NCBI GenBank assembly: GCA_012518125.1
Contig: JAAYTF010000141.1
Span: forward strand, 1 to 51,655
Direction of reading: 5' to 3'
Source: Bacilli bacterium
Lineage (GTDB): Bacteria; Bacillota; Bacilli; Bacillales; Amphibacillaceae
DNA: 51,655 nucleotides
The position numbers and the translations under genes were made by a program. The notes under the pieces are model-generated. The model was not told the DNA's origin and made no database searches. It was given only the letters and a program-made list of their open reading frames with translations. Positions 48,309-51,655 of this stretch are shown one piece after another (position 1 is the first letter of the stretch; each line of letters opens with the position of its first letter).

Positions 48309-49646
48309 ATGCCGACAGTGGCTTTTCATACACTAGGTTGTAAAGTGAATTTTTACGAAACAGAAGGCATATGGAACATGTTTAAAGAGCACGGTTATGA
48401 ACGCGTCGATTTTGACGAGACCGCCGACGTCTACGTCATCAATACGTGCACCGTCACAAACACCGGTGACCGAAAAAGCAGACAAATGATTCGTCGCGCC
48501 GTAAGGAAAAATCCCGACGCGATCATTTGCGTTACTGGCTGTTACGCGCAAACTTCCCCGGGTGAAGTAATGGAAATAGACGGCGTCGACATCGTCGTCG
48601 GCACGCAAAACCGCAAAAAAATGCTCGAACTAATCGAAGAGCATAAAAAGACGCGGTTGCCGATCAATGGCGTGGAAAACATCATGAAAACGCGCGTGTT
48701 TGAAGAAATGGACGTTCCGACTTTCGCCGACCGGACCCGCGCTTCTTTGAAAATTCAAGAAGGGTGCAACAATTTCTGTACATTTTGCATCATTCCGTGG
48801 TCGAGAGGACTGTTGCGTTCACGAGATCCCGAAAAAGTGATCGAACAAGCCCAAAAGTTGGTCGATGCAGGTTATAAAGAGATCGTCTTGACGGGCATTC
48901 ATACTGCAGGCTACGGCGAAGATTTGCCTGATTACAGTTTTGCCGACCTTTTATGTGATTTGGAAACAAAAGTGGACGGTTTAAAACGAATCCGCATCTC
49001 ATCCATCGAAGCAAGCCAAATCACCGACGAGGTCATCGACGTCTTGAAAAATTCGACGAAAATCGTCCGTCATTTGCATATACCATTGCAATCCGGATCG
49101 CAATCTGTACTTGCCCGCATGCGCCGCAAATATTCGCCTTCCTTCTACAGAGAACGTGTGGAAAAAATACGCGAAGTGTTGCCGGGGCTTGCGATCACAT
49201 CCGATGTCATCGTCGGCTTCCCTGGCGAAACGGAAGAAGAATTTCAAGAAACTTACGATTTCGTCAAACAAATCGGCTATGCGGAGCTTCACGTCTTCCC
49301 ATATTCAAAACGGACCGGTACACCGGCAGCGCGCATGCCAAATCAAGTCGAAGAAGAGACGAAGGAAAAGCGTGTGCAAAAAATGATTGAACTTTCCAAT
49401 GAATTGGCGTTGACGTATGCAAAACAGTTCGAAGGGGACGTACTGGAAGTCATACCGGAAGAAGAAAGCAAAGAACGTGAAGGATATTTGGTCGGTTATA
49501 CGGACAACTATTTGAAAGTCGAATTTTTGGCACCGAAAGATTTGATCGGATCGATCGTTCGCGTAAAAATTCTAAAAGCCGATTACCCGTTGAATGAAGG
49601 GACGTTCGTCAAAGTCGTCGATCCCGCTCAAGTCGCGCAAGTTTGA
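48309..49646 (+). CDS. mtaB: tRNA (N6-threonylcarbamoyladenosine-37) methylthiotransferase MtaB
   Basis: 445 residues. The N-terminal UPF0004 domain has FHTLGCKVNFYETE with its first cysteine, INTCTVTNTGDRKSRQ and VTGCYAQTSP. The radical-SAM cluster is IQEGCNNFCTFCIIPWSRG (CxxxCxxC near 147). A C-terminal TRAM domain closes the protein. It turns t6A37 into ms2t6A37 in tRNA. ATG 48309 follows TTGGAGTGA. All six cluster cysteines are visible. It is the last gene of the dnaJ-prmA-rsmE-mtaB run. Confidence 0.95.
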   Translation: MPTVAFHTLGCKVNFYETEGIWNMFKEHGYERVDFDETADVYVINTCTVTNTGDRKSRQMIRRAVRKNPDAIICVTGCYAQTSPGEVMEIDGVDIVVGTQNRKKMLELIEEHKKTRLPINGVENIMKTRVFEEMDVPTFADRTRASLKIQEGCNNFCTFCIIPWSRGLLRSRDPEKVIEQAQKLVDAGYKEIVLTGIHTAGYGEDLPDYSFADLLCDLETKVDGLKRIRISSIEASQITDEVIDVLKNSTKIVRHLHIPLQSGSQSVLARMRRKYSPSFYRERVEKIREVLPGLAITSDVIVGFPGETEEEFQETYDFVKQIGYAELHVFPYSKRTGTPAARMPNQVEEETKEKRVQKMIELSNELALTYAKQFEGDVLEVIPEEESKEREGYLVGYTDNYLKVEFLAPKDLIGSIVRVKILKADYPLNEGTFVKVVDPAQVAQV

Positions 49647-49662
49647 TTCGATAAAATTAATG

Positions 49663-49691
49663 TTGACCGGAGTTTCGCATTGTACTATAAT
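49663..49691 (+). promoter_or_regulatory. Strong promoter of rpsU
   Basis: TTGACC, a 17-base spacer and a perfect TATAAT (49686-49691), with the start predicted near 49698. This falls within the 5' arm of the hairpin that follows. Confidence 0.85.
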
Positions 49692-49693
49692 TG

Positions 49694-49740
49694 AAACAAG
49701 CATAAACTTTTTATGCTTGTTTTCTTTTTTTATTTTTTTT
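49694..49740 (+). terminator. Hairpin and T-run overlapping the rpsU start site
   Basis: AAACAAGCATAAA pairs with TTTATGCTTGTTT around a few bases, then comes a long T-rich run. It could end the mtaB transcript and, in shortened form, cap the 5' end of the rpsU RNA. Confidence 0.75.
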
Positions 49741-49765
49741 TGTTCTCCGGAGGGAGGGAAATTTC

Positions 49766-49942
49766 GTGTCAAATACTACTCGAATCCGTGAAAACGAATC
49801 GCTTGAAGATGCTTTAAGACGTTTTAAACGAAATGTGTCTAAAAGTGGGACGTTGGCTGAATATCGTAAACGTGAATATTACGAAAAGCCTAGCGTACGC
49901 CGCAAGAAAAAATCGGAGGCGGCAAGACGTAAGCATCGTTAA
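49766..49942 (+). CDS. rpsU: Small-subunit ribosomal protein bS21
   Basis: 58 codons, absent from the ORF track: [20 protein letters not shown], then [20 protein letters not shown] and ending RRKHR. This is S21, highly basic, which sits on the 30S platform near the anti-Shine-Dalgarno. GTG 49766 lies about 8 bases after the very strong GGAGGGAGGG. It is followed by yqeY after 17 bases, the conserved rpsU-yqeY pair. Confidence 0.97.
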   Translation: MSNTTRIRENESLEDALRRFKRNVSKSGTLAEYRKREYYEKPSVRRKKKSEAARRKHR

Positions 49943-49959
49943 GAAATTGAGGGTTCTTT

Positions 49960-50406
49960 ATGTCATTGAATGAAACATTAACCGAACATATGAAAGAAGC
50001 GATGAAAACGAAAGATAAAGTGCGTCTCAGCGTCATTCGTATGATTCGAGCGGCTTTGCAAAATGAAGCGATCAACAAAGGTGTAAAAACGTTGTCCGAA
50101 GTGGATGAACTGTCCGTGCTTGCTCGCGAAGTGAAACAACGCAACGATTCGCTCGAACAATTCAAAAAAGCTGGACGCGATGATTTAGTCAAGCAAGTTG
50201 AAAAAGAGCTGGAAATCTTAAAAGCTTACATGCCCGAGCCATTGAGCGACGAAGAATTGGAAGACTTGATCAAACAAGCAATCGAACAAACGGGGGCGAC
50301 GGACAAAAAAGATTTCGGCAAAGTGATGGGCGTTGTCATGCCGCAAGTGAAAGGCAAAGCGGATGGCGCGCGCGTCCAAAAGCTTGTACAAAAACTGCTT
50401 TCGTAA
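49960..50406 (+). CDS. yqeY: GatB/YqeY domain protein YqeY
   Basis: 148 residues: SLNETLTEHMKEAMKTKDKVRLSVIRMIRAALQNEAI at the N-terminus, and DFGKVMGVVMPQVKGKADGARVQKLVQ at the C-terminus, the segment shared with the GatB tail of the amidotransferase. The protein probably binds tRNA, but its role is not established. ATG 49960 is behind GAGGG. It forms a conserved two-gene unit with rpsU and ends at a strong terminator. Confidence 0.93.
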   Translation: MSLNETLTEHMKEAMKTKDKVRLSVIRMIRAALQNEAINKGVKTLSEVDELSVLAREVKQRNDSLEQFKKAGRDDLVKQVEKELEILKAYMPEPLSDEELEDLIKQAIEQTGATDKKDFGKVMGVVMPQVKGKADGARVQKLVQKLLS

Positions 50407-50410
50407 ACAA

Positions 50411-50447
50411 CAACCTTCATCAATCTTTACATTGATGAAGGTTTTTT
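50411..50447 (+). terminator. Terminator of rpsU-yqeY
   Basis: AACCTTCATCAAT-CTTTAC-ATTGATGAAGGTT, 13-bp perfect stem, then a T-run. Confidence 0.94.
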
Positions 50448-50546
50448 AATGTTTTCTGGCGAAAAATAAGTGCTTAAAGAAACCGTTTATGTTACGATGT
50501 TGTTATCAATATCCAATCTTCGCCCAAAAGAGGATGGTGATTCAGG

Positions 50547-51655
50547 ATGGTTCGTTTCCGAAATCCATCGATGTTCGTATTATCGGCCTTCTTCGTTTTT
50601 CTGTTGATGTTTCCGGCTTCCTTGTTTGGCCAAGAAGGCGAAGGAAAATTGGTTTATGTCATACCAGTTGAAAAAGAAGTGGAACGAGGGCTGGAAGCAT
50701 TTTTGAAACGGGCGGTCGACGAAGCGATGGAAGAAGGCGCTAACCACATCATTTTTGAAATCGACACCCCGGGTGGGCGGGTCGATTCGGCAGGCCAAAT
50801 CGGCAAATTGCTTAAAGACATTGACGTACCGACTACCGCATTCATCGTCAACAACGCACTGTCAGCCGGTTCGTATATCGCGCTCAATTTGGATACGATA
50901 TACATGAAACCGAATGCAACGATGGGGGCAAGCGGGGTCATCACCGCCGACGGCAACGCCGCCGACAAAAAAGCGCAGTCGGCATGGATCGCTGCGATGA
51001 AAAGCGCCGCCGAAGCAAGCGGTCGTGACCCGATTTATGCGATTGCTATGGCTGATGAATCGATCGACCTTCCTGAATTGAATAAACCTCCGGGCGAATT
51101 TTTGACGCTTACGGCAAACGATGCGCTAAAGGTGGGGTATGCCGAAGGAATTGTGAATAATCGCGAAGAACTTTTACACGCGTTACAACTCACCGGGGCA
51201 AAAGTCGTTGAAGCGGAAACGACGTTGGCGGAAGAAATCGCCAGGTTTGTGACGAATCCGATCGTCATCCCGATCTTGCTTTCCATCGCGAGCATCGGCT
51301 TGATCGCTGAATTGTACACCCCTGGGTTCGGCATCGCCGGAACGATGAGTCTCATCGCTTTATTTTTATTCTTTTACGGCCACATCATCGCTGGTCTCGC
51401 TGGATTAGAAGCGATCGTTTTATTTATCATTGGCCTGATACTAGTCATCTTGGAACTGTTCGTTCCCGGCGGCATTTTAGGGATCATCGGGGGAATAGCC
51501 ATCGTCGCTTCGGTCTTTATTGCCGGCTACGATTTTACGTTCATGGCGATCAGTATATTGATCGCCTTTATGGCGGCACTTGTCACCTTTATCATTTTCT
51601 ACCGCTCGGTCGGATTGGAAAAAGGGCTGTTTCGAAAGCTCATTTTGCGTGATCG
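50547..51655 (+). CDS. yqeZ: NfeD-family membrane serine protease YqeZ, 5' part
   Basis: 369 codons are visible before the window ends with no stop, which is why the ORF track omits it. A signal peptide (FVLSAFFVFLLMFPASLFG, about 10-28) is followed by a ClpP/crotonase-like protease domain: FEIDTPGGRVDSAGQIGKLL, FIVNNALSAGSYIAL with the likely catalytic Ser, and MGASGVITADG. A block of membrane helices follows (PILLSIASIGLIAELYTPGFGIAGTM and on). This is the long NfeD (NfeD1b) type. In B. subtilis yqeZ is the first gene of a sigma-W stress operon with the flotillin-like yqfA; I see no clear sigma-W promoter here. ATG 50547 has GGTG nearby. Confidence 0.9.
   Translation, partial: MVRFRNPSMFVLSAFFVFLLMFPASLFGQEGEGKLVYVIPVEKEVERGLEAFLKRAVDEAMEEGANHIIFEIDTPGGRVDSAGQIGKLLKDIDVPTTAFIVNNALSAGSYIALNLDTIYMKPNATMGASGVITADGNAADKKAQSAWIAAMKSAAEASGRDPIYAIAMADESIDLPELNKPPGEFLTLTANDALKVGYAEGIVNNREELLHALQLTGAKVVEAETTLAEEIARFVTNPIVIPILLSIASIGLIAELYTPGFGIAGTMSLIALFLFFYGHIIAGLAGLEAIVLFIIGLILVILELFVPGGILGIIGGIAIVASVFIAGYDFTFMAISILIAFMAALVTFIIFYRSVGLEKGLFRKLILRD

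Noticed and set aside
50461-50530. Sigma-W promoter before yqeZ
   Set aside because: GAAAC occurs at 50479, but no CGTA lies at the required 16-17 base spacing, so I do not call it despite the B. subtilis precedent.

Overview
The window is a stretch of core chromosome from a low-to-mid GC, endospore-forming member of the Bacillales, most likely Bacillaceae. The evidence is gene order and content: the yrv/yrr block and the yqe-comE-dnaK block of Bacillus subtilis are both recognisable. Spore genes are present (sigK, gpr, spoIIP, an RsfA-family regulator, the checkpoint gene sda), with strong GGAGG-type ribosome binding sites, many TTG starts, a T-box leader and a CIRCE operator. I cannot assign a genus from sequence alone.

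Layout. 1-4158: the 3' part of recJ, then apt, relA/rel and dtd, all forward and tightly spaced (purine salvage, stringent response, D-aminoacyl-tRNA editing). 4159-7579: a promoter and T-box-like leader followed by overlapping hisS-aspS and a terminator. 7580-7944: a probable small RNA gene in the place where B. subtilis has 6S-1 RNA. 7949-10068: two leftward genes, an rsfA-like regulator and rarA. 10145-12935: cymR-iscS-mnmA (cysteine control, sulfur mobilisation, tRNA thiolation). 12991-19232: recD2, an AI-2E family permease gene and alaS. 19301-22131: ireB, ruvX, yrzB, mltG, yrrM. 22218-24093: greA, a yrrS-like gene and mtnN, ending at a terminator shared with leftward sigK. 25030-25708: gpx under a Fur/PerR-type operator.

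25828-26261 is a divergent control region: leftward sda, missed by the ORF track, and rightward yqeG, with a cluster of DnaA-box-like 9-mers between them. 26299-31312 is a dense operon-like run: yqeG, yqeH, aroE, yqeI, nadD, yqeK, rsfS, yqeM (ribosome assembly, shikimate, NAD). 31339-34909 is the comEA-comEB-comEC DNA-uptake cluster with its own promoter. 34913-36642 holds leftward yqzM, rightward holA and leftward rpsT. 36835-39491 holds the spore genes gpr, spoIIP and yqxA. 39540-41479 is lepA. 41505-49646 is the heat-shock block hrcA-grpE-dnaK, then dnaJ-prmA-rsmE-mtaB. 49663-50447 is rpsU-yqeY, and the window ends inside a yqeZ/NfeD-type protease gene.

Most genes serve translation (synthetases, tRNA modification, ribosome maturation), stress control and sporulation. 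I see no insertion sequence, prophage, CRISPR array, toxin-antitoxin pair or defence island. The unusual signals are regulatory: a divergent T-box bulge, DnaA boxes at sda, a PerR-like box on the gpx promoter, a perfect hairpin covering a ribosome binding site, an inverted repeat on the comEA promoter, and a promoter whose start falls inside a hairpin at rpsU. I found no convincing new multi-gene system.
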